Shown: positions 1-5,811, counted from the first letter of the stretch. The stretch is DNA of 6,505 nt from Halobacteroidaceae bacterium (GCA_003550445.1 PUKG01000020.1:1-6505), one strand, 5' to 3'. Numbers and translations are program-made. The notes: a model not told the origin generated them from the letters alone.

Positions 1-51
1 TAAACCTCCCATATAATGTTTTTGGCTATGAATTCATTATACAGGAGTTTA
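1..51. repeat. Imperfect inverted repeat / hairpin at the inner side of the insertion-sequence end
   Basis: Bases 1-18 pair with 35-51. TATAATG (12-18) matches CATTATA (35-41), CTCC (6-9) matches GGAG (44-47), and TAAA (1-4) matches TTTA (48-51). There is one 2-base internal mismatch and one bulged C, giving 15 pairs around a 16-base loop. No T-run follows, so it is not a textbook terminator. Because it sits just inside the direct repeats at 60-116, it probably belongs to the mobile element, for example as a structure that blocks transcription at the element's end. The role is inferred; the pairing is seen directly. Confidence 0.5.
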
Positions 52-114
52 GGATTGAGGTGGTACACTTTTTCTTTAGCAGGGGGCTCTTAGTGGTACA
101 CTTTTATTTTAGCA
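1..114. mobile_element. Right-hand end of an insertion sequence (IS21-like, inferred), continuing beyond the left edge
   Basis: This stretch has no coding content and holds a hairpin (1-51) plus two terminal-type direct repeats. The outer repeat ends in CA at 113-114. From 115 on, the sequence translates without interruption as MCP protein, already inside its zinc-binding domain and with no start codon. A boundary between a mobile element and a disrupted host gene at about 114 explains all of this. The transposase genes and the other end must lie to the left, outside the window, as may the 5' half of the MCP gene. The element could itself be a partial relic. Confidence 0.55.
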
Positions 115-116
115 GG
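60..116. repeat. Two direct copies of a 24-base terminal repeat
   Basis: Copy 1 is 60-83 and copy 2 is 93-116, a 33-base period. They share 22 of 24 bases, starting with GTGGTACACTTTT and ending with TTAGCAGG, and differ at two adjacent bases. Read from the other strand, each contains TGCTAAA followed by an A-rich stretch and AGTGTACCAC, with a TG start. Multiple subterminal repeats next to a TG/CA end are a hallmark of IS21-family elements. The family assignment is inferred from this arrangement alone, because no transposase lies within the window. Confidence 0.75.
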
Positions 117-2313
117 TGCAGAAGCGGAACACCTTGAATGGGCTTCAAACCTGCAAAACCTGGTTATTGCAGGAAATGATGGAGGGCGCCATATTGAAGT
201 AGACCATACAAGGTGTGCCCTGGGGCACTGGCTGGAAAGTGATGAAGCCCGGCAGGTTGTTGCTCAAGTGCCGGAACTGGGGGATGTTTTTAATCGGATG
301 GACGAGCCCCATGAAAGATTACATCAATCAGCAGTAGCAATTATTGATGCTCAGACTGATGTGGATTGGAGATTGCCCTTATATTTTACCCAGGCCGAGG
401 GAGACCACTTTCAGTTTGCCAACCGGATTTATCAGTTCCTGGATATCTGGAATAATGAGGGAATGGATGGAACTACAAGGGCAGACTTCCAGGCCCAGTT
501 AACTGGCGATCACACGGCCTGTAACCTCGGCCAACTAATAGAAGACCCGATGGTAAGAAATCTGGTGTGAAATGACCCGGAATTTTCTTCTTTAATAGAT
601 GCCCTGGATAGACCCCATGAAATTGTACATCAAAGTTCGGGGGAAATTCTCCAGCAGCAGGAATACATAGCAGCACGAGAAATTTTCCAGGAACAGACCC
701 TTCCTGCTTTGAATCAAGTCCAGGCAGTTTTAGGTGATATTGAGGTTTATCTCGAAGAAGCTTTACTGGCAGAAGAAGCCATAATAGAAATTTTTGAGGA
801 AGAAACCTACCCGGCTTTAAACCAGGTCCAGGGTTTAATTAACGAAGCTCGGGAAATTGCAGCAGCAAATATGATTACCGGTGAAGGAATGATAATGGCC
901 GCAAATGCCACCCAGCGGTTTATTTTAATAATTGTGGGGGTAAGTTTATTTGTTGCAATAGGAATGGCCTTGGTCATAACCCGTAGTATAACAGGACCAA
1001 TTCCAGGGCTTGTAAAAGCAATGGGTGAAGGTGCTAAGGGAGATTTAACAGTAAATGCCCAGGTAAAAAGCAAGGACGAATTGGGTATAATTGGAGAGAG
1101 TTTCAACAAAATGGTTGAATCTCTGCGGAAGGGAATTAAAAGGGTTCAGGAAGCTTCGGAAAATGTTTCTGAAGCTTCGGAGGATATTTCCGCGTCTACT
1201 GAAGAATTATCAGCGGGAGCAGAAAATCAGGCGGGATCAGTTGAAGAGTTAACAGCAACCATGGAAGAGATGAGCAGCTCGATCCAGGAGGTTGCCGAAA
1301 ATGTCCAGCATACTTCGGAACAGGCGGAAGTAGCTTCTGAGTCAATGATCGGATTGGAAAAATCAATCCGAAACGTCGCTGGAAATATTGACCAGGCTTC
1401 AGGCGAGGTAACCAGGATTAATAACTCGATGCAGGATATGGAGAAAGGAATTGAGGAATCGACCAAAGCTACCCAGAGGGGAGAAAAAACTGCCCAGGAA
1501 ACACTTGAAATAGCCAAAAAGGGCCAGGAAGAAGTTGAAAAGACGGTGGAAAAAATGGAAGCCATTAATAGAACGGCCCAGAGACAGGCAGAGGGTGCTA
1601 AAAACCTTGGGTCATCGGCAGAACAAATTGGAGAAATAATAACCCTTATTGATGATATTGCAGAGCAAACCAATCTCCTGGCATTAAATGCTTCAATTGA
1701 AGCTGCAAGAGCAGGTGAACACGGAAAAGGATTTGCAGTTGTTGCCAGTGCAATTGGAGAGTTAGCTTCAAAATCCCAGGAAGCAACAAACGATATTTCT
1801 TCTCTGATCAAGGGGATTCAAAATGAAGTAAAAGAAGCTGTGGAAAACAGTGAAGTGGGGAGCAGTAGAGCCAGGGAAGGCCTTGAAATGAGCCGAACCA
1901 CAGGAGAAGCTTTTGAGCAAATCCGGGAAGCAGTTGAAACAATTGCCCAGGTTTCAGCATCAGTTGCCGATAGAATTCAAGGTCAAGCCGAGCAGGTAAA
2001 AGGAGTAAGTGATGCAACGGAAAAAACAGAAAGCCTTCTGAACGGAATTGCCCAGGAAACCCAGGATCAATCCAAGAGGGCTCAGGAAGTAGTAAAAATT
2101 GTTGAAAAAATGGCAAGTATTGCAGGAGACGTTGCTGCTGCTTCAGAAGAGCAGTCAACTTCCAGTGAAGAGATAGTTAAGACTGTGGAAAGCGTGAGTG
2201 AAGTTTCTACTGAGAATGCATCGGCAAGTGAAGAAATTGCCTCGTCAAGTCAGAACCTAAAAGAGCTTGCAGAAAAACTTCAGGACATTGCGAACCAGTA
2301 TAAAATTGATTAA
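115..2313 (+). pseudogene. Methyl-accepting chemotaxis protein with tandem CZB domains; 5'-truncated and interrupted by an in-frame TGA
   Basis: Chemoreceptors sense a ligand and control the CheA kinase through CheW. One reading frame runs from 115 to the TAA at 2311-2313, broken only by TGA at 568-570. In order it encodes: CZB module 1 (His at 130, Cys at 214 in DHTRCALGHW, His at 310 and 322); CZB module 2 (His at 406, Cys at 520, His at 616 and 628); two helical repeats with a PALNQVQ core (679 and 787); one membrane segment (919-978); a HAMP domain (about 979-1140); and a full signalling coiled coil with tip motif QTNLLALNASIEAARAGE (1666-1719). There is no start codon at the 5' end. Frame and zinc ligands are intact on both sides of the TGA, so inactivation looks recent, or the TGA is a sequence error. 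A product restarting within 709-900 would keep the membrane and signalling parts, but I see no convincing ribosome site there. The former N-terminal membrane segment is absent. Confidence 0.85.
568..570 (+). other. In-frame TGA stop inside the second CZB module
   Basis: Aligning the second CZB module with the first places this codon opposite an alanine of module 1. It falls between the zinc cysteine (520-522) and the histidine pair (616, 628). The cysteine-to-histidine distance is 32 codons in both modules when the TGA is counted as one codon, so no bases were gained or lost. A one-base change from CGA, GGA or TCA would account for it. Selenocysteine is unlikely, because the position is not a ligand or catalytic site. 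Confidence 0.8.
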
Positions 2314-2319
2314 ACCAAA

Positions 2320-2347
2320 AACCGGTCGGAAACCTTTCCGGCCGGTT
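2320..2347 (+). other. Intergenic hairpin between the MCP remnant and cheW
   Basis: AACCGGTCGGAA (2320-2331) pairs with TTCCGGCCGGTT (2336-2347): 12 pairs including one G-U, with a 4-base loop. The downstream side is GAAAAAAG, so there is no U-tract for intrinsic termination on the plus strand. It more likely blocks 3' decay of the upstream message, or acts as a weak attenuator ahead of cheW. I see no separate promoter between this hairpin and cheW. Confidence 0.6.
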
Positions 2348-2380
2348 GAAAAAAGATCCCTGATTTGAGGAGGGTTTAAC

Positions 2381-2848
2381 TTGGAAAAACAATTAATAAC
2401 GTTTTTTCTTTCTGGTGAGGAGTACGGGATTGATATTCTTGAGGTTGACGGAATTCAGCGTTTAAAAGAAATTTCCATAACTAAAGTTCCGCAAACAGAT
2501 AGTTATATTAAGGGAATAATCAACCTGCGGGGAAATGTTATTCCCCTGATAGACCTACAGGAACGATTTGATCTTGGAACTGGCAACCTGGACAAGGATG
2601 CTCGAATAATAGTGGTATATTTTAAAGAAAAGTTATTGGGCCTTCTTGTAGATAGGGTAGATGAAGTGGTGGACATTGAAGTAGATTCAATCGAAGAACC
2701 TCCCGAAGAAATTGTCCCCATAGAAAATAAATATCTTTCAGGTATTGCCAAGTTCGAAGAAAAACTGGTAATAATTCTGGATATAGAGAAAATTCTTTCA
2801 GAAAAAGCGGAGAAAGAAATTTTAGAGATGACAGACAGCTTGGTTTAA
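2381..2848 (+). CDS. cheW: Chemotaxis coupling protein CheW
   Basis: This 155-residue protein has the usual CheW length and fold signatures. CheW is a soluble adaptor with two beta-barrel subdomains that bridges chemoreceptor tips and the CheA kinase in the polar array. Visible family blocks are INLRGNVIPLIDLQERF (about 47-63), LLVDRVDEVVDI (88-99) and the C-terminal GIAKFEEKLVIILDIEKIL (121-139). There is no receiver domain, so it is not CheV. The start is TTG, chosen because the strong ribosome site GAGGAGGG (2367-2374) lies 6 bases upstream and the family's N-terminus begins there. It lies 67 bases after the MCP remnant in the same direction and probably shared its transcript. With the MCP broken and no obvious promoter in the gap, its expression is uncertain. 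It shows no defect of its own. Confidence 0.95.
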   Translation: MEKQLITFFLSGEEYGIDILEVDGIQRLKEISITKVPQTDSYIKGIINLRGNVIPLIDLQERFDLGTGNLDKDARIIVVYFKEKLLGLLVDRVDEVVDIEVDSIEEPPEEIVPIENKYLSGIAKFEEKLVIILDIEKILSEKAEKEILEMTDSLV

Positions 2849-2852
2849 AAAG

Positions 2853-2882
2853 AAAAAGAGGTCGGTAATCCGGCCTCTTTTT
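2853..2882 (+). terminator. Rho-independent terminator after cheW
   Basis: AAAAAGAGGTCGG (2853-2865) pairs with CCGGCCTCTTTTT (2870-2882) across a 4-base loop, with one G-U pair. The T5 tail is part of the right arm. It starts 4 bases after the cheW stop and separates the chemotaxis genes from the next cassette. The A5 run on the left arm could also stop transcription arriving from the right. Confidence 0.9.
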
Positions 2883-2920
2883 GATTCTGTACCCTTAAAA
2901 TAGAATTTATTCTTTGGGGG

Positions 2921-2949
2921 TTGACATAGGACATTACCCGTGCTAAAAT
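2921..2949 (+). promoter_or_regulatory. Sigma-A-type promoter of the radical SAM gene
   Basis: The -35 box TTGACA (2921-2926) is a perfect consensus. A 17-base spacer leads to TAAAAT (2944-2949), one mismatch from TATAAT. Transcription would start near 2956, inside the palindrome described next, and leave a leader of about 60 bases before the ATG at 3015. This is the strongest promoter in the window, so its control probably depends on repression. Confidence 0.85.
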
Positions 2950-2950
2950 T

Positions 2951-2977
2951 TAACCAAATAGTTAAACTAAAAGGTTA
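2951..2977 (+). promoter_or_regulatory. 27-bp palindromic operator overlapping the transcription start
   Basis: The site is symmetric about base 2964. Outer arms TAACC (2951-2955) and GGTTA (2973-2977) and inner arms TAGTT (2959-2963) and AACTA (2965-2969) are exact reverse complements. AAA stretches lie between inner and outer arms on both sides, giving 10 of 13 matched positions per arm. An overlapping repeat, TTTAAC (2949-2954) and GTTAAA (2961-2966), may be a second register. The location just after the -10 box suits a repressor that blocks initiation. The TetR-family protein encoded at 4732-5388 is the obvious candidate, but that pairing is inferred. Confidence 0.7.
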
Positions 2978-3014
2978 TTTAAATTCCCCTGGGGGAGAAA
3001 GAGAGGAGATTTAG

Positions 3015-4343
3015 ATGGGAAATAATGTTGCTAAAATGGCAAGGGAGTTTGCTTTGGACAAAACAGTCAGGTACGTTTCCCGGGATCCGGATAATAACAT
3101 TATGACCTTAATAGATTTTGCCGAAAGATTGGCTTTTGACCGGGAACAAAAAAGGAAAATAAGTATGTTAAGGGAGCACTTCAAGGATAACCCAATTGTA
3201 ATGGATCAGGCAAAAAAACTGGCAAAAAATCCTCAAATGCTTTCCCGGTTTATGATTAACTGGGTTGGAAATGGTATGCTGGACGGCCAGAGGATAAGAG
3301 TAGAAAAAGCTAAAGAGTTGGGAGTATCTGTTCCTTCCCTGATCCTTATTGACCCCACTGCAGCTTGCAATCTGCGTTGTCCGGGGTGTTGGGCCCAGGA
3401 TTACAGCAAAGCAGACAGCCTGGAACCCGAACTATTTGACAGGATTCTAAGAGAAGCCAAGGAGTTAGGAATATACTGGGTAGTCCTTTCCGGCGGAGAG
3501 CCCTTTGCCTATCCCCACCTTTTGGATATAATTTCCGACCACCAGGACATGGCCTTTATGGCCTATACCAACGGAACTTTAATTGATGAGAAAACAGCCA
3601 GAAGAATGGGTGAGATGGCCAATATCTCTCCCGCCTTTAGCCTTGAGGGCTGGGAAAAAGAAACTGACGCCCGAAGGGGAAAGGGAACTTTTGAAAAAAT
3701 CAGGAATTCAATGGCTTTAATGCGGGAGAACGGAATTTACTTTGGAGCCTCGGTAACTGCAACCAGTGAGAATGTGGATATATTATTTAATGATGATTAT
3801 ATTGACTGGCTTGTAGACGAAGGTGCAGTTTACATGTGGAGCTTTCACTATGTGCCCGTAGGCAGGGATTCGGATACAAACCTGATGCTTTCGGCCGAGC
3901 AAAGAAGGAGCCTTATAGACAGGGTCGGCAGGTTGCGCAGTGAAAAACCAATACTTATTGCAGACTTTTGGAATGATGGTGAAGCAACCCAGGGTTGTAT
4001 TGCGGGAGGCAGGCTTTATTTCCACATAAATGCTGCAGGGGATGTTGAGCCATGCGCCTTCGCCCATTTTGCAACAGACAATATCAGGGGAAAGAGCCTG
4101 GAGGAGGTCCTGCAAAACCCCCTTTTCAAGGCAATGCAGAAAAGGCACCCCTACAGTGAAAATTACCTGATGCCCTGTCCGATAATAGACCATCCGGAAG
4201 TATTAAGGGAAGTAATAAAAGAAAGTGGAGCAAAACCAACCCATCCAGGAGCGGAAGTAATTCTGGAAGGAGAAAGGGCCGGGTTTTTGGACCAGAAATC
4301 TGCTGAGTGGAAAGAGATTTTGAAAAATAACGGGGAAAAGTAG
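3015..4343 (+). CDS. Radical SAM protein with C-terminal auxiliary-cluster (SPASM/twitch-like) cysteines
   Basis: This is a 442-residue cytosolic enzyme of the broad COG0535-type radical SAM group. The 4Fe-4S/SAM motif CNLRCPGC has cysteines at 118, 122 and 125. The SAM-binding GGEP follows at 160-163. The family's barrel strands follow to about residue 320. The C-terminal part has GCIAGG (C328), EPCAF (C347) and MPCPI (C388) in the pattern of SPASM or twitch domains, which hold a second iron-sulfur cluster. About 105 helical residues precede the radical motif, a longer lead-in than in minimal family members. The ATG is fixed by GAGGAG (3003-3008), 6 bases upstream. The gene has its own promoter and operator and leads a two-gene unit with a small membrane protein. 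The chemistry type is secure. The substrate is unknown, and no precursor peptide or cofactor-pathway gene lies beside it. Confidence 0.9.
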   Translation: MGNNVAKMAREFALDKTVRYVSRDPDNNIMTLIDFAERLAFDREQKRKISMLREHFKDNPIVMDQAKKLAKNPQMLSRFMINWVGNGMLDGQRIRVEKAKELGVSVPSLILIDPTAACNLRCPGCWAQDYSKADSLEPELFDRILREAKELGIYWVVLSGGEPFAYPHLLDIISDHQDMAFMAYTNGTLIDEKTARRMGEMANISPAFSLEGWEKETDARRGKGTFEKIRNSMALMRENGIYFGASVTATSENVDILFNDDYIDWLVDEGAVYMWSFHYVPVGRDSDTNLMLSAEQRRSLIDRVGRLRSEKPILIADFWNDGEATQGCIAGGRLYFHINAAGDVEPCAFAHFATDNIRGKSLEEVLQNPLFKAMQKRHPYSENYLMPCPIIDHPEVLREVIKESGAKPTHPGAEVILEGERAGFLDQKSAEWKEILKNNGEK

Positions 4344-4361
4344 TTAAAAAAGACTTTTTCC
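4332..4361 (+). other. Small hairpin across the stop codon of the radical SAM gene
   Basis: GGAAAAGT (4334-4341) pairs with ACTTTTTCC (4353-4361), with one bulged T and an 11-base loop. It spans the TAG stop at 4341-4343. The right arm is T-rich but no T-run follows, so at most it attenuates transcription before the downstream small gene or protects the message end. It is weak compared with the terminator at 4585-4622. Confidence 0.35.
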
Positions 4362-4380
4362 GATAAGGTGGAGAAAAGTT

Positions 4381-4422
4381 GTGAAAAAAATTAAAAAAGG
4401 AGGTGAAAACCGTGTCTACTAA
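4381..4422 (+). CDS. Possible 13-residue leader peptide overlapping the next gene's ribosome site
   Basis: A GTG at 4381 is preceded by AAGGTGG (4365-4371) at 9 bases. It opens a 13-codon frame (VKKIKKGGENRVY) ending at TAA 4420-4422. The frame runs through the AGGAGG of the following gene and 11 bases past its GTG start, in a different frame. Translation of it could control access to the downstream start (coupling). It may equally be chance in an A-rich gap, and nothing about the peptide is recognisable. Confidence 0.25.
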   Translation: MKKIKKGGENRVY

Positions 4423-4579
4423 AGTTTGGATGACATTAAATAGCGTTGTTCTTATTGTTATTGCCTTATTTTCCTTCTTTGGTTGGATTTTTGAAATTCC
4501 GATTTGGGCAGGAATTATTATTTTAGCCCTGGGTATCCTGCCTTTCTTTGCAAAAAAGAAAGAAGGGAAGGAAGAATAG
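4412..4579 (+). CDS. Small two-segment membrane protein (55 residues)
   Basis: The GTG start at 4412 follows AAAAAGGAGGTG (4395-4404), one of the strongest ribosome sites in the window, with 7-8 bases spacing. The product has two hydrophobic stretches, about residues 9-27 (NSVVLIVIALFSFFGW) and 31-47 (IWAGIIILALGILPFFA), split by FEIP. A charged tail KKKEGKEE follows and probably stays in the cytoplasm. The likely form is a helical hairpin in the membrane. I do not recognise the family. It lies 68 bases after the radical SAM gene, ahead of a shared terminator and with no promoter of its own, so the two are probably co-transcribed. A role as membrane partner of the enzyme or its product is a guess from position only. 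Confidence 0.8.
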   Translation: MSTKVWMTLNSVVLIVIALFSFFGWIFEIPIWAGIIILALGILPFFAKKKEGKEE

Positions 4580-4584
4580 GAAAA

Positions 4585-4622
4585 AAAGTAAACCCCCGGT
4601 CAAAAAACCGGGGGTTTACTTT
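4585..4622 (+). terminator. Strong hairpin terminator after the radical SAM/membrane-protein unit
   Basis: The perfect 16-bp stem 4585-4600 / 4607-4622, with core AACCCCCGGT / ACCGGGGGTT, has a 6-base loop. It starts 5 bases after the small gene's stop. On the plus strand the T-rich portion is TTTACTTT within the right arm. On the minus strand the seven A's at 4581-4587 give a better U-run, so it may work in both directions and insulate the tetR promoter that follows. Confidence 0.9.
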
Positions 4623-4665
4623 GAAAATCACCTCTTTGTAGATAAAGGATTATTTTTTAACTTCA

Positions 4666-4694
4666 TTGACAGGTTTTTTCCAGGGTGCTAAGAT
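4666..4694 (+). promoter_or_regulatory. Sigma-A-type promoter of the tetR-family gene
   Basis: TTGACA (4666-4671), a 17-base spacer and TAAGAT (4689-4694) form a good promoter, with a start expected near 4701, about 30 bases before the ATG. The TTG of this -35 box is in frame with the regulator and could be mistaken for its start codon. I see no copy of the 2951-2977 palindrome here, so autoregulation through the same site is not supported. Confidence 0.8.
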
Positions 4695-4731
4695 TAAGAA
4701 AATTAAATATCCAGTTAAGGAGGAAGAAGGA

Positions 4732-5388
4732 ATGCAGAAAAGAAGAGAGGGATCGGAAAATACAAAAAGAGCAATTTTAGAAACAGCTGAAAAAACCTTT
4801 GCAGAAAAAGGATTTGACGGAGCACGTGTTGACGAGATTGCCAGAAAAGCCGGAGTAAACAAAGCCCTTATTTACTATTACTTTAACAGTAAGGAGGAGC
4901 TTCTTCAGGAAACCATCAAACAGATAATCGAAGATACCCTTGTTTTCCGGAGGAAAATGTGGGAACAAAAGGGAGATCTTTTTTCCCAGATAGATAAGCC
5001 AGAGGTATTGGAGAAGGCTTTTGAAGGGCAAATGGAGGATTATTTTTCCTTCTTCCGGGATAGAAGTGATATTTACCAAATAATCCTTTTTGAACTATTT
5101 AAGTTGGAACCGAAGGGAGAGAAAATCCTCCATGATTTGTTAAATGACCTTTTAGGAGATGTAGAAAAAAGGTTGGAATGGATGGGGATAGAGCTTGATG
5201 ATAAAGAATACCTCAGGACGGTAGTTTTTTTCTTCGGTCTTTTGCCAATTATGGCCTTTTATTCAATGCAGAAAAAATGGGCAAACCAACTGGATTTAAG
5301 CCCGGAACAGGTCGAGGAAAAGTTTATTAAAGCCTCAGTAAATGTTTATGTTGGATATTTTCTGAATAAGAAAAAGAAGAAGGATTAA
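4732..5388 (+). CDS. TetR/AcrR-family transcriptional regulator
   Basis: This 218-residue protein is typical for TetR-family repressors, which bind DNA as dimers and release it on binding a small ligand. The N-terminal helix-turn-helix covers about residues 13-59: an AILETAEKTFAEKGF start, DEIARKAGV in the recognition region, and IYYYFNSKEELL closing it. The remaining ~150 residues are the divergent helical ligand and dimer domain, with a hydrophobic stretch near 163-177 (TVVFFFGLLPIMAFY) and a lysine-rich end. The ATG is chosen because AAGGAGG (4717-4723) lies 8 bases upstream. The upstream in-frame TTG is part of the promoter. It lies next to the radical SAM/membrane-protein unit in the same direction, with its own promoter, and is the likely reader of the palindrome at 2951-2977. 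Its ligand is unknown. Confidence 0.93.
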   Translation: MQKRREGSENTKRAILETAEKTFAEKGFDGARVDEIARKAGVNKALIYYYFNSKEELLQETIKQIIEDTLVFRRKMWEQKGDLFSQIDKPEVLEKAFEGQMEDYFSFFRDRSDIYQIILFELFKLEPKGEKILHDLLNDLLGDVEKRLEWMGIELDDKEYLRTVVFFFGLLPIMAFYSMQKKWANQLDLSPEQVEEKFIKASVNVYVGYFLNKKKKKD

Positions 5389-5413
5389 TGGTTCTTGTTT
5401 GTTCACCCAATCC

Positions 5414-5446
5414 TTTCCAAACCCCATTGTTCTGGAAATAATTTTT
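5414..5446 (+). terminator. Probable terminator after the tetR-family gene
   Basis: TTTCCAAAC (5414-5422) pairs with GTT (5429-5431) and TGGAAA (5433-5438), with one bulged C and a 6-base loop. TAA and a T5 run (5442-5446) follow. The stem is AT-rich and weaker than the others here, but its place 26 bases after the stop and the T-run fit an intrinsic terminator. Confidence 0.5.
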
Positions 5447-5811
5447 AGTTTAACGTATAGGTTTTAGCCCAAATCCCTCAGAGCTTTTTCCCAGAACCCT
5501 GGAGTCCCCCGGTTGTCCTTCCTCGATAGTTTTCCATTACAAGGAGAAAATAGTATTGGAAAGGCTATGGGAGGGCAGTAATAAGATTTGTTCCAGGATT
5601 TTGGGCGGGGTACCGAATAGTGCTCCAGAAGGGGAGAGAAAAAGAAACAACTTCTCTTTCAACGAAAGCTTAAAACGGTTAACTCCCAGAAGATATTGGT
5701 GGGAAAATCTTAACCCGGGCTTTTCTGATTCTCTAACCAGAGAAATTTCTGCAAATAGTATTAATTTTAAACGGTAAATTATGTAAAACTAATTGGCTTG
5801 ATAGAAATCCT
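5447..5811. other. Intergenic stretch between converging genes, with no convincing gene
   Basis: This stretch separates the plus-strand tetR unit from the minus-strand peptidase gene. It contains short hairpins: CTTTC/GAAAG (5656-5668) and TTCTCT/AGAGAA (5729-5744). Neither has a T-run usable as a terminator for the peptidase gene. A GGGCGGGGTACCG segment (5603-5615) superficially recalls a T-box antiterminator but lacks the rest of one. Plus and minus strands each have an open frame over part of it, which is more typical of a non-coding or structured region than of a gene. I see no tRNA, CRISPR or recognisable riboswitch. Confidence 0.5.
5556..5777 (+). CDS. Doubtful 73-codon reading frame
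   Basis: A TTG start at 5556 has AAGGAG (5541-5546) 9 bases upstream, and the frame ends at 5775-5777. The product would be basic, rich in Ser, Asn and Arg, and poor in hydrophobic residues. I recognise no domain, signal peptide or membrane segment. No clear promoter precedes it, and an opposing frame is open across about 5540-5700. It could be a small gene, but it may equally be a chance frame over an RNA element or decayed sequence. Confidence 0.2.
   Translation: MERLWEGSNKICSRILGGVPNSAPEGERKRNNFSFNESLKRLTPRRYWWENLNPGFSDSLTREISANSINFKR

Noticed and set aside
568..570. TGA as a selenocysteine codon or programmed read-through
   Set aside because: The position aligns with alanine in the sister module and is not a zinc ligand. 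I saw no clear selenocysteine-type hairpin just after it, and the 5' end of the gene is missing anyway.
1227..1811. 194-codon minus-strand frame inside the MCP gene
   Set aside because: It is a shadow of the repetitive Glu/Ser/Ala-rich coiled-coil coding sequence, with no ribosome site and a Ser/Ala/Ile-rich product without motifs.
2986..2995. CCCCTGGGG palindrome in the leader of the radical SAM mRNA
   Set aside because: The arms leave almost no loop, so it cannot form a stable hairpin, and it is too short to call an operator.
4690..4716. TetR operator before its own gene
   Set aside because: Only short AT-rich symmetry (TTAA repeats) is present; it does not match the 2951-2977 palindrome.
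4666..4731. Upstream TTG start adding 22 residues to the TetR protein
   Set aside because: That TTG is the first half of the -35 box TTGACA and has no ribosome site. The ATG at 4732 has a perfect AAGGAGG.
5603..5630. T-box antiterminator, suggested by GGGCGGGGTACCG
   Set aside because: It lacks the other T-box elements (specifier stem, following terminator) and no aminoacyl-tRNA synthetase or amino-acid gene follows on that strand.
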